Origin: Gigaspora margarita
Lineage: Eukaryota > Glomeromycota > Glomeromycetes > Diversisporales > Gigasporaceae
NCBI GenBank assembly: GCA_009809945.1
Contig: WTPW01001074.1
Span: 132,726 to 196,725 of the forward strand
Length of the DNA: 64,000 nt
Reading direction: 5' to 3'
Shown here: piece after piece, positions 43,774 to 55,104 of the stretch
Layout: each line of letters begins with the position of its first letter
How positions within the stretch are numbered: position 1 is the first letter of the stretch
The notes under the pieces: generated by a model
Told to the model about the DNA's origin: nothing
The model's input: only the letters and a program-made list of their open reading frames with translations
The model's database searches: none
Translations under genes and position numbers: made by a program

Positions 43774-45720
43774 GGTTATACCTCTCTTGAAACCTTTAAA
43801 TATATTATCAATCAATATGCTAAAACAAGTGGATTTAAAGTAATTTTTTTAAAAGGCAACAATTATAAAGATAACTTGTATTCTGCTCAAGTTTTTGCTT
43901 GCAATTGCTCTGGTGTATTCAAATCTAAACCTAAAGATCTGAATAAAAAAGCAAATAAATAATTAAAAAAATGCAACTGTCTCTGGTCTGATTACCTAAA
44001 TTTTAACAAAGATAATGACAAATATTATATCTTACAAATAGATTTTGTTATAACTATAATCTTATTCTACTCTAACTTATGCATACTTTATCTGCTAACC
44101 ATGAAATACTAGGTTTTCTTAAAGAGAAAATTCTTAATGCATAAAAAATAAAATTTTCAATACTGCAAATTCAACCCCTTCTTACAATAAAATATAGACC
44201 AATTGTAAAGAAGTGGATATTGGGTGGCAATTATTTCACTAACAATTACTTCACTAATATAGCATTTCACTGACAAATATTCACTGACAAGTTCATTTTA
44301 CTGACAGTTTGTTTCACCATCACTGACAAAGTAATTCTGGTCATTGTAGTTAGGATCAGGGTAGAGTAAAATTAGGGTTAAAGTTAGTGTGCTTTTTAAA
44401 AAAAAACTTGTTAGTGAAATCAGCTTTGGTGAAACAAACTATCAGTAAAATGAACTTGTTAGTGAATATTTGTCAGTGAAATGTTATGTCAGTGAAGTAA
44501 TTGTTGGCGAAATAATATAGAGCTGTGGATATTAAAGAATGTATATAATTTGATTAATGCTAACTATATATTATATAGTGAGTTTCAGATACATGATTTT
44601 CTTCTTATTCTTTAACAAAAATCTAGCAATAATACTAAATTTTTGTACTAGTTTGAACTAGATAATAATAACTAGTTAAAACATGTAATCTGGGTATATG
44701 CTATACAAAAATGACAATATATACATTTTTATAACACAGTTGCATAATAATATATATAAGAGTAATTATTTCTCAATGCCTCTTAGAGTGTTTATAGATG
44801 TTACCAATAATGGTCTTTTCTATTGTGCTGCTAGTATGCTGCTTTATGATAAAACATTCTCAAGTTTTAAATGGCTTTTCAAAGCTTTCATTTATATTTT
44901 TAGCAATACTATCTATGCTATTCTTATAAAAAATAATCTTGCAATGGCTAATACTATTCAGTCTATCTTTATAAATAAGCACAGTACAAAATATGGTCTT
45001 TGTATTTGGCATAAAGTAAAAAATATAAAGGCTAATATGACCTCTAAGCAAGCTTAAGCTTGGAACAAAGTATAACATTTTTTATACAGATCTTATACAA
45101 TGGCTAAGTCATTATATTAACCAAAATAAATTTGAAGAACAATGGAAATATATAATAAAAATAGAAACTATATTAAAATATAATCATACTTGCAAGCTCT
45201 TAGTTAGTAATATGAACAGTAGGCCTTGGCATATTTAAAGAATTATTTTTTTGTTAATATGTCATTGATACAGTGAAGAGAATTAATAAACAGTCTGTTA
45301 AAAGGTTTTGTTGACTGTAAAACAAGGCTCACAGAATTTTTGGCATGCACTTAATCTTTATGAAAAGGCTAAGCAGATTACTGTCTATAAAGAGCTTGTT
45401 TACTCTATCACTTTGATATTTTTAAATCTTATTGAGAATCAAGCCACTAGTTGTATAAAATACTATGCTTAGAAGAAATTTGAGGCAAAACAGAATAAAA
45501 AAGATATATACATATGTGAAGAAATGAAAAATAACAATAGAGTGCATGTTTTAGGCTATTGTATTATGAAAGACCTAATATTATATATTCAGTCTACTAT
45601 AATAGCAGTATACTTTCTTGTTGTTGCCACAATTTTGAATTTTCTGAAATATATCAGAAAAATAAATATGGTAAAGATATGCACAAATCTGCAACCCTGG
45701 AAAATTTTAACAAATTTTGC
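43774..45720 (+). pseudogene. MULE (FAR1-like) transposase pseudogene
   Basis: The N-terminal part (from 43774) reads GYTSLETFKYIINQYAKTSG, then a Cys-rich piece (VFACNCSGVFKSK), like the FAR1-type DNA-binding region. After a 303-bp MITE insertion it resumes with KNVYNLI and FLLILQQ, then FELDNNN. The frame 44698-45057 carries the MULE core (SMPLRVFIDVTNNGLFYCAA, later ANTIQSIF and LCIWHKVKNIKANM). The expected first catalytic Asp region reads NNIYKSN and the second Asp block reads ILIKNNLAM instead of the ITDNDLAM-like form, so catalytic residues are lost. Degenerate frames continue to about 45720. It is the relic of an enzyme type able to move the 9-bp-TSD elements in this window. Confidence 0.75.
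44222..44524. mobile_element. 303-bp MULE-like MITE inserted in the MULE pseudogene
   Basis: A perfect 9-bp duplication GTGGATATT lies at 44213-44221 and 44525-44533. Removing the element and one repeat restores an open frame across the site (KKWILKNVYNLI). The TIRs are long (about 105 bp) and built from repeated TTCACTGACAAATATTCAC-like words. The centre holds AAATTAGGGTTAAAG. Confidence 0.88.
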
Positions 45721-46292
45721 AATAACTTGTGATCAAACCTAGTGATTTTGTACCATTCAATTTGTCTTGATAAGCTAGTACCAAAATTGTTGAATTTCAA
45801 TTACTAAAATACAAGCAAATCCCATTTATGTAGATTTTATAAACATTAAATGATCTTACCAACCAGTGGTTCAAATTTAATGATTTTGGTACCATTCGAT
45901 TTCTCATGATAAAATGGTTCGAATAATACCAAAAATGTCAAAATTGAATTACTAGTTCATAAAAAATGGTTTGCAGTGCAGTTCTTTAAAAAGAAATTTA
46001 AATTTCTGCACAGACAGTGCTGCAAATTGTTTTTTATAAATATCTTTTAACCAGTAATCCAATTTTAATGTTTTTGGTACTATTCAAACTGTCTCATCAA
46101 GAGAAATCAAATGGTACCAAAATCATTAAATTTGAACCACTGGTTGGCAAAATTATTCGATGCTTATAAAATTTATATAAATAATAATTTTAGTATCATT
46201 CGATCCAACTTATTGAAATGGATTGAATGGTACTAAAATCATTGAGTTTGAACTACTGGATTACAATTTATTGCAAAATTTGTTAAAATTTT
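45701..46292. mobile_element. Palindrome of palindromes (hairpin modules P4-P7)
   Basis: The outer ends AAAATTTTAACAAATTTTGC and their inverse make the whole 592 bp fold back around AGAAATTTAAATTTCT at about 45998. Each arm contains two smaller palindromes of about 80-95 bp: P4 about 45735-45810, P5 45868-45950, P6 46042-46138 and P7 46180-46268. All are built on AATTTAATGATTTTGGTACC and its inverse, around a TTCTCATGA-like centre. P5 and P6 are also arm-to-arm mirror copies. The same module forms direct repeats at 14.1-14.9 kb. Non-coding. It lies just after the MULE pseudogene. Confidence 0.8.
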
Positions 46293-46299
46293 TTAGAGT

Positions 46300-49200
46300 A
46301 AAACACATAATGAATTTTGTGATAATTGTTAGTATATCATCAATCCTTTGTAGCTGAAGTTCACCTATTTTTCACCTATTTTGATTCTGTTTACTTTTCA
46401 AAATGCTAGTATAAGTTGGAACTTACAAAAGACTATATAAATTTTTATAGCTGTTTACAATTATAAGACTTAGGAACTTTAGCATCATATGAATTATTTG
46501 GTAAAAGCAATTCTCAAATCTGGTTTATGCATATCTATTGACAATTAGGAGAAATTGCAAACAAAATTGCAACTAGCCCCCATAAGTGTACAGATTTTAT
46601 ATTGTACCTCAAAATGTATTTGGAAGCTCTATATATCACTAACAATAATCTTATTTCAACTTATGAGAATACTTCAGGATCCTGAAACATCTAATAATCA
46701 ACAACTCTATAAAAACAAAGCTATTAGCTAACCAAAAAGAAAGAATTAGATGTAAGAAGAAAAAAGAAGGAAGAGTTAGATTTGAGAAGAAAAAAGAACT
46801 AAGTATTAGGTATGAGAAAGAAAAGAAAATAAAATATGTCCCCTATAAAAAAAAAAGTAAGAAAGATCATAAAGAACCTTGAAATGCTCACAACAGATAA
46901 GAAGATTAATATAAGCTAGCACAAAAATGCATTTGTGGCAGCTAATAATATTATAAAGGATAATTTTTTTTTATATTATGCTTTAATTTATTTACAAGAT
47001 CAAAACTAATTAGCTTTGTTTATACTTTACAATATTTATCCACAAGATTTATAGTCAATTTTTTGACTTGAAGATTTATTTCACATTAATATTTCATGAT
47101 AGTGTAGTAACAAATATAAGAAATAAAAATTTGGAATTATGTTATCAAATAATTAAAAAGTTTGCAACCAAAATCAAAATTGTTTACTTTATAGTTTATT
47201 TTCAAATGTCTTATTACTGTTAGCTCCTGCTTATTCCAAAAATAATACTCTTATAATTAAATCTGAGTACTACACACTATCTTTTCTTGCTCATTTCTTT
47301 AACAAACCCAGAAATATCTAAATCAATTTACCACTTTAATAAGATAAATTTTTGTTTACACTTTACAACCAGATATTACTTTTATTAGATATTTAGGTAC
47401 AAGTACAGAAATAAAGCTTTAGTTATATATGTAAACTAACTACCTAACAACTCCACTAGTACCCAGATAGGGTTGTTGCACTAAGCTTTATTTCTCCCAG
47501 CAAGCTCTACTAGCACTACTCCAGTTGGTAGCCTGTTAATACAGATCACAGTCTGAATACACTGCTACAAGTTCTTGAAGTATCTTTTCAGACTTAGGTC
47601 TTTTAGTACATTTTGTGCCTTAAGTTAATCAAATTAGTAATTTTGACTTAAGAATGGCCTGGGTTTTGATCCCAACTACTGTAGCATTGCTCTATAAAGG
47701 TCTGTTAATTGATGTTCTGCATAGCATTATACTTTCTAATATAGTAAAACCCATATTAAAGAATTACATTTTTGCCACTACCAAAAATTGAACTAGCAAT
47801 CTTCCAATTTTATCCTCAAAGCATAACTGCTATGCTATTGATTCAGAGAACCTTAATAATAAAATAGTTCTAGTACTTAACTAGTATAATTTTATTTAAA
47901 TTATTTATATTATTTCAATATTCATCAAGTATAATAATAATAATTTTTTTATAGCAAACAAGGCACTTGATACATTCAAAGGGAGCTAGCTATATATATA
48001 TATATTATTATATTTTTTTATAAATATAGCTGATAAATAATAAAGATACAATCATATAATTGTACAGTAAGTAGTATTTGTATTTGAATAGATATTGGCA
48101 ATAGATATAGAATTATAATCAATCAATATAAACTAAAAAGGCAATTAGGTTGAACAGATAAAAGATAGCTTATTTTTGTTAGAGTGAAATTCTAATATAA
48201 TAGAGTTTGTATTATAAAATTATTAAATTTTAACTAAACATATATATAGAATTTTCTTAATATAATCCAAGACAGAATTTAATATTGTATAAGTAAATTA
48301 TAATTGTAACAGATATAATTAGATAAGATTCAAATATATAGTATATAGAGAATAAAAAAAATATATTTTAGATTTTAATTTAATACAAAAAAATAGTATT
48401 ATTAAAAAATTTTATTATAAAATATTTGTCTAAAAGATAAGTTTGGATTGCCAAAGGCTATATATAATATTTATTATAAAATATTTGTCTAAAAGATAAT
48501 TTTAGAATTGCTATAGAGATTAAACAATCTGAAACTATATGTACTATTAAATTAGATATATTAACAGATTAATGTTATATAGAATAGCTAGAATTAGATT
48601 AGTATAAAAAAACTAATTAGGAACTAGCCTTTTTAACTAGCTAAATAGTTCTTGTTTTTATTCTTTTAATCAGTTCAAAACAATTAATAATAAAATATTA
48701 AAATAAACTTTAAATAGTAAAAATATATATATTATTAATTCAAAAAACTATTATTATATAAATTTGTAGTTAAATCTCTCTAAATACAACCTCTATAAAT
48801 GCAATACCTTTTTAAATTCATGGCCTTGTTGTGGCTTTACTATATATGCACTTATAGATTTTTAGCTTCCTAAATACAATATTACTCTAAATATAAGATT
48901 TTTGTTGTCTATATATAGTGCATTTACAGAAGTTAATTGTACATTGATAATAATAGCTAAAACAAATAATTATTTACATAAAATACTTATTATTAAGATC
49001 AGAATTAAGACCAAATTGGACTAGTTTTATAAGAAACCAGGATAGACCAATTAAATTCTAAAATTAGTTTATACTAAATGAAATAATTATTAAAATTAAA
49101 TTATATTAGAATTAATATTCTAGTTTAAATTTGATATATAATTTATATATAGTAACTAAACTCTTTCTAATTATTACTTGGGCCAAATTTCTATTGAAGA

Positions 49201-49515
49201 AAAACAAAAAATTTTTTATTAAAGCATTGCCTATACTTAATATATAGTAGGATAATGCAGAAAAAAGTTCTTATCAAGATCAACTCTTGCTCTAAGGACT
49301 TTTTTGTATATTTAGCATGCAAGCCAAAAGCATTTTTTAACAAGATAACTAGCAGAAGATGGCATTCTTGTATGAGAAATTTTGGTAAAAAGTGAACAGC
49401 TTCTCTGTTGATAAAGTAACCTGTAGCAAAACAATAGGGATCAACAAAAAAAAAATAAGTTTTAAATTGAATGACTTTCCTTTAGATTTGGTACAAGTGA
49501 TGTTTTACTTCCCTT
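46300..49515. other. Long AT-rich stretch without a clear gene
   Basis: No intact gene. 46730-46860 has AAGAAGAAAAAAGAAGGAAG-like sequence encoding Lys/Glu-rich heptads in broken frames, possibly the last remains of a transposase C-terminus. 48411-48530 holds a 59-bp duplication starting TATTATAAAATATTTGTCTA. 48775-48930 has CTCTCTAAATACAACCTC-type words reminiscent of pogo ends, too decayed to call. The remainder is featureless. Confidence 0.4.
47778..47857 (-). pseudogene. tRNA-like relic (tentative)
   Basis: The minus strand starts GGTTCTCTGAATCAATAGC and has a plausible A-box-like word (TAGCATAGCAGTT) and a B-box-like word (TAGTTCAATTTTTGG) at tRNA spacing. The 3' end does not pair with the 5' end and the T-stem is poor, so it is at best a tRNA-derived pseudogene or SINE head. 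A second B-box-like word (GGGTTTTGATCCC) lies at about 47652. Confidence 0.2.
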
Positions 49516-49715
49516 TGGATTTTCAAAATTTTACCAAAAAGTAAAAAATCCAGCTTATCATTTCCAAAAAATTAGCAGTATTTACTTCTTTTTAATCAGG
49601 ATCACACTTACCTAATTGAAATCAATGTTATGAGTAAATTCTAGTACTGCTTATAAAATAAACAATAAATAATATGTAATAAAATTTCTTTTAAGAATAT
49701 TCTATTAGGTGTAGT

Positions 49716-50275
49716 AGGACCCCGAACAATCTATGTAATGTCATATTTGAAAAATCGCTAACGGAGGGCCATTTTTTTAAAAAGGTTATATTTGAAAAGT
49801 AGGTATTGTGTAAAAAGGTTATATTTGAAAATGGGTAATGGGCAAAATGAGTATATTTAAAAGAATGCTNNNNNNNNNNNNNNNNNNNNNNNNNNNNNNN
49901 NNNNNNNNNNNNNNNNNNNNNNNNNNNNNNNNNNNNNNNNNNNNNNNNNNNNNNNNNNNNNNNNNNNNNNNNNNNNNNNNNNNNNNNNNNNNNNNNNNNN
50001 NNNNNNNNNNNNNNNNNNNNNNNNNNNNNNNNNNNNNNNNNNNNNNNNNNNNNNNNNNNNNNNNNNNNNNNNNNNNNNNTTTTTTTTTTTTTTTTAGAGA
50101 GTGTTGGTTCGAAAAAATTTTTTTGAAAGCTTATATTTCAAAAATCGGTAAACAATACCAAAGTTGGTAACTGATGTTTGAAATGTAGCTAATATATACC
50201 AAAGTAGAACCGCTAACAGAAAAAATTTTTACTATGATCCTCAAATATAACCTCTCATAGATTATTCAGGGTCCT
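49716..50275. mobile_element. hAT-type MITE with assembly gap
   Basis: The left end AGGACCCCGAACAATCTATG matches the inverse of the right end (AGGACCCTGAATAATCTATG) at 18 of 20 positions. A perfect 8-bp duplication GGTGTAGT lies at 49708-49715 and 50276-50283. Subterminal regions repeat AGGTTATATTTGAAAA. An N run (49870-50079), then poly-T, occupies the middle, so the true length is unknown. The frame at 49838-50170 crosses the Ns and is meaningless. Confidence 0.88.
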
Positions 50276-50289
50276 GGTGTAGTGTTTCT

Positions 50290-51030
50290 ATAAGTCTAAA
50301 CCAAACTGAAATTAGATTAAGTTCAAGTTTTAAAAAAATGGTCAAGTTCAGGTCAGTATTGAATTTTAAGACAAGTTCAGTTTAGTTACATGTTTGTTTA
50401 AATATTTTTTTTATGCATTAATACTAGTTCTCTAGCTCTTTACAATCAGATAAAAAAACACTTCAGAAGATCACAAACAGAAATAAACATACATGAAAGA
50501 ACAGCCAAGTAGGAACAAAATTTTGGCTTTATTTTTTATTATTTAATTTCTTTCACTTTTTTTCTTTTTTTTTAAATAATTTTTTATTTTTTTTGTTTAA
50601 TTTATTTTGGTTTAGTCTGTTCAAAATTTTTTAGATAACATTACTTTCCAGAACTCTAGGAAGAGAGATCAAATAAAACAAATATATAAAATATGCAAAT
50701 CAACTAATTTTAAAATAGTAAATTGATTATAATAAATTGATTTCAAGTTAAATATAGTTAGAGATTCTAATTGGTTGCTTATTAGTCAGATAAATTTGAC
50801 TAAACAGTTAATATTACATTCCTTTTGCAAAAAAGAGGAGCAAAAAAATAAATAAATAAATATTATATAATGCATTCATATAGGTTAAAGACTTTGTACA
50901 TACAATTTTTATAGCCAAAATTATTGTAATTTTAAAGTATTATATGCAACAATCACTGATCAGAATTTTGGGCTTACCAATTCTGCCAAGTTCCTATTGG
51001 CAAAATGCAAATTTTTGTTCTGCTAAATGA
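50290..51030. other. AT-rich gene-free stretch
   Basis: T-rich tracts around 50520-50620 and otherwise plain AT-rich sequence. Nothing recognised. Confidence 0.4.
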
Positions 51031-51035
51031 AATAA

Positions 51036-51276
51036 GAAAAAATGTGCTTGTCAATGGCAGTAACAGTAACCAGATTAGGGTTAGAGTTGGATTTAGAGTT
51101 AGAAGAAGGTTTATTATATAATAAAACATCTCAAGAAGCATTTTTAACTAGAAAAAAATATTGGGGTTATAGGTGCAATTTGAAGTTATTGCGATTTGCA
51201 ATTTTTTGAATTTTTTTGTCATACCTAATCTAGCAATTTGATTGGCTCAGAACTGTAACCACAAATAGATTTGTCT
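51036..51276. mobile_element. MULE-like MITE, copy 2 (empty-site reference)
   Basis: Same termini as 36491-37077 (starts GAAAAAATGTGCTTGTC, ends AATAGATTTGTCT). It has its own perfect 9-bp duplication ATGAAATAA (51027-51035 and 51277-51285). It lacks the hAT MITE found in copy 1. The end palindromes have decayed here. The core contains AGATTAGGGTTAGAG. Confidence 0.88.
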
Positions 51277-51289
51277 ATGAAATAAATCC

Positions 51290-52496
51290 TAATAGAATGG
51301 CTTAAAAATTATTTTAAAAAGTATCAATTCATATAATTGTTATTTCTATAAATTTACATGTTAATTTAAATATTTTCTTCTTACTTATTAATACTAGTTA
51401 AAAAAAAAACACTTTATACCTCTTTTTTTAGCTATTTTTTTTTAACACAAACTGAAATAAATATATGTAAAGACAACCAAATATAAACTAAAATTTTTTA
51501 GCTTTATTTTTTATGATTTTTTTCTTGGTATTTTTTTTATTTTTTTTTTTATTTTTTTATTTTATTTTTAATTTAATTTAATGTTATTTTTAAATTATTT
51601 TTTGATTTTTAAACTATTTTTATTTAAAATTGTTTTTGATTTTAAATTATTTTTTTTCATTTTAAATTATTTTTTATTTTATATTTGCTGCTGTATAATT
51701 ATAAATAATACATAAGGAATTGTTTTGAATTTCAGCCTGAATTAAGCTTAATTTAGGCTGAATTTTAAAACACACTTCTTCATATTATTTTCATAGTTAT
51801 ATAGTATTTTTATTTTAGTTCATTTTACTGGGGACTTTAAAGGAAAAGAGGAGGATAATGTTGACCAAAAATTAACTTCAAATATCCTTATGCATTACAA
51901 TACCATACTGTTGAAACAAGCCTAAACTGCCAAAAGGGTTCTGTAATTGAACCTTTCTAAGTGCATATGTTCTGTATTATTTCACAAGTTAGATTCATTG
52001 CAAATAGACTTAAGTCCTAAATTTTGAAATGATATACTTTATTTTCAATTGGTATAAATTAAAAAAGACCAAATTATATAAACAAATAATAAAAAACTAT
52101 ACAACTATTAATAATATTAATTATATCATAAAAGTTCATTTGTATAAATAAAAATTTATATAAAATTTCATATAAAAAAACTAGATTTGTTAATATATAG
52201 TACCAAATCCTCCTTTACTGATTTTTTTAATATCTAATAACCTATCAAATAGGATCCATTCAATTACATCTTCATATTTTCTAGCTCTAAGTTGGAACAT
52301 TTTCATGCAATCATCAATTTTTTTATTTTTAATTGCCACCTTGTTGCTATATCAGAGTTGCATAATAGATACTATGCAGATTGAGTGTTATCTTCATTAC
52401 AATGTGCATATTTTTTATATTTAGAATTTCTAATAAATGATTTATTTTGCATCTATAGTTTTAAGCTTTATATAGAATATAAATAATTTTTTATAT
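51290..52496. other. Low-complexity AT-rich stretch
   Basis: 51400-51680 is almost purely T/A with repeated TTTTAAATTATTTTT words. A short inverted pair around GAATTTCAGCCTGAATTAAG lies at 51728-51765. No gene seen. Confidence 0.4.
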
Positions 52497-52661
52497 ATGA
52501 CTAAATGAATTGTACATAATAGTAAATAAGTATTTATTTCTTGTTTTGTGAACTTATTTGCAGTTTTTATTTTGTAAAATTATTAAATATTCTTAATACT
52601 TACTTGCTGAATAAAATAATTAATGCAAATAAAATGAATTGTACAAAATGGTAAAAAAGTA
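52497..52661 (+). repeat. AT-rich satellite array, left remnant
   Basis: One and a half units with the words AATGAATTGTACATAATAG, TAAATAAGTATTTATTTC, TTGTTTTGTGAAC and AAATTATTAAATATTCTT. They are identical in kind to the array at 58930-64000, from which they are separated by the LINE inserted at 52679-58912. This shows the LINE landed inside the array. Confidence 0.85.
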
Positions 52662-52963
52662 TTTATTTTTTTTGTTTTTTTTTTTGGTATTAAGGTGAGG
52701 TCCTGCTTTTATCTTTATTAAAAACTTAACCATCTGCCTTTGAAGCTAGCTGTACTTTATACAAATTATTTGAATAAAATTTAATAAACAATATGCAAGA
52801 ATTGAAGCTCAGACTATTTTATCTGCAACCTAAACCTACTAGAGTGGTCAAGACTCACCTAGATTTGTATAGTTAAAATATAATTAGTAGAAGTGCTAAG
52901 TGTAAAATTTTATTCTGAACAACTTTTTCTATTAAACAAATATTACCCATTCCAAGCTGATTA

Positions 52964-53857
52964 CTAATTTGGCTTTAAAGTAGACCATATATCTATTTTT
53001 CTGATTGCTTGTCCAATAGGTGGACATGTACTAAAAGAAGTATGTAATTCATCTGGTTGACTACAAATACAGCTATAGGTATAGTTTTTGTATTTATAAG
53101 ATTTAGAGTGATGGTTATTAGTTTGTCTATGGTTAGTATAAGGATTGTGAGTAGGTATATTTTGATTTTTTCTCCAAGTAGAAAAATTGCAATAGTAGGG
53201 TATCCAGATTTGATCATAGATTTGTTCATTAATATCTAGCAAGATTTGAATAATAGTAGTAGATGCAATTTTATAAGAAATATTGAAGCTTTGAATAGAT
53301 TGGATTATAGGTATTGGTATAAGTCCTTTGAGTATTGTTTCTATATAATATAGATCAGATAAAGGTTGAAAAGTACTAAAGGCTTAATGGTTAGCAAGCC
53401 TATGTTCTAATTCTTGTAGTTCAAGATTTGATAGTTCAAATTTGGACTTTTGTAGTATAATATGGATAGTATTTTGAATAATATTGTGTATTAGGAGGGA
53501 ATTATTGCAGGTAAGCCAGTGAAAGTAGGAATCAGGTTGATTACACTGAAAGCAGTTAGGGTTGGTGTAAAGGTATGGAAAGATTTTGTAGTAGTGGAAA
53601 TATGATGGTAGTTCATTAAGAAGCATTTTACATTTAAAAGCTTTTAGATAGTTAAGTCTGAAATTAGTAATATTGTGTGTAGGTTTTTGGTTATGATTAA
53701 AGTATTTCCATGTAGAATTCCAGTCAATTAAATGAGTAAAGCCTGACCATTTACTATTGCATTTTTGTGAAAACCACATAGCAATAATGTGGGCTTTACA
53801 AATATCTTTAATGAGATATCTAGTTGGATGTTCTATAGGGAAGTCATTCCACTGCAA
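52964..53857 (-). pseudogene. LINE copy 2 Cys/His-rich C-terminus
   Basis: Frame 53384-53857 (157 residues) contains CNSKWSGFTHLIDWNSTW and CFQCNQPDSYFHWLTC. Frame 52964-53242 contains CICSQPDELHTSFSTC and ends DIWSTLKPN, as copy 1 ends with DIWSTMWTLY. It is a zinc-binding-like region after RNase H. One frame break and the stop at about 53384 separate the halves. Confidence 0.65.
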
Positions 53858-53859
53858 TA

Positions 53860-55104
53860 TATGGTGTTGGTTATAGGTGTTATTATAATTGAGCTGTAGA
53901 GTTGATAATGAAGTATAGTGGTTTTTGGCTAGTGAATCTGCTATATTGTTAAATGAGTTATCAGAATGTGCTTGAACTTTAGTAAAATTAAGTTGAATAT
54001 TAAGGGATTTGACTATATTAAGAAGGGTTTGCCATATAGGCCAGTAGTTGAATTTGCATTGTTATGTAGATGTATAGTTTAGAGTAATTAAAGTTTGATA
54101 TTTGGAGATAATTGATTGAGAGTCTGTGAAAATATGAACTTGAGAATTGCATAATACTGTAGTGATTGCTAATGAGATAGCCATTAATTCTGCTTTATAG
54201 GAAGATAGCCATAGTTTAATTGATGCTGAAAATTGATGTAAAACTTGGTTATTCAGAATTTGAACCCAACATATGCCCATTGGCATTGATCAGTACCAAT
54301 ATCTATAACTGAGCCATCAGTGTAAAATGTAAAGAAGGACTGTACAGCATTATTAAGAGCAATTTGTTGAAGAGTAGTAGTTGCTTGGTTTGGATAAAAT
54401 ATATTAGATACTATTTTATTATTAATATTGATTAATGGTGGTTAAGGTATAGTTAATGGATGTTTAACAGCTATAGAGCAAATTAAGTCTATAAGATTTG
54501 CATGTAGATTAATATGAGATAGTGAAGAATATCGACCAAGAAATTGTATAGAGAATATAATTGAAACTTCAATATTATAAGTATGTTGGATTCTTTTAGA
54601 GTTTAAATGACAATTTGAACAGTGTTCAAATTGTATTTCTGGGGATGGATAAAATAAGGTGTGGTTGGTATTACAGCTAATTTTCCAATGACTAATAGAT
54701 ACTATTTTGTTATCCAGATATTTTCTAATTTTTCCAATAATGATNTTGTTATCTTGGTATGTAAGAAGCCATGGTTTGAGCTTTTTTGNNAAATNATCNA
54801 TATTGTAAGCAAATGGATTAATACCAGGAGATTGGTAATGTAGTAGTAGAGTACGGTAAAGCCCATGGGAAGTAACCTTATTCTCAAGATATAAGAACCA
54901 TAATGGTTGTCTACCTTTTGGAATTTGGTGAAGTCTTGGTGATAGATCTTGCCAGCAGAGTAAAGTGCTATTATCAGCAGTACAAAGCTGTTCTAGATAT
55001 AGAATTTTGTAATGTCTAAGCTGTTTTTTAAATTGAATGTATTGTGGATGTTGAATAAGAATAGGTTCAATTGGTTGATGTGCATTACTAATAGTTTTGG
55101 GCAT
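53860..55104 (-). pseudogene. LINE copy 2 connection and RNase H domain
   Basis: The connection frame 54442-55104 (HPQYIQFKKQLRHYKI) contains several Ns. RNase H follows: FYTDGSV at about 54310-54330, SSYKAELMAISLA and HIFTDSQSIISK in frame 54062-54286, and KVQAHSDNSFNNIAD at about 53940-53985. All three acidic positions are visible, as in copy 1. Frame changes separate the first motif from the second. Confidence 0.8.

Noticed and set aside
47640..47857. tRNA genes
   Set aside because: Only A- and B-box-like words are present; acceptor ends do not pair and stems are poor. Kept only as a very low-confidence relic.
49838..50170. 110-residue frame
   Set aside because: Most residues are translated from Ns inside a hAT-type MITE.
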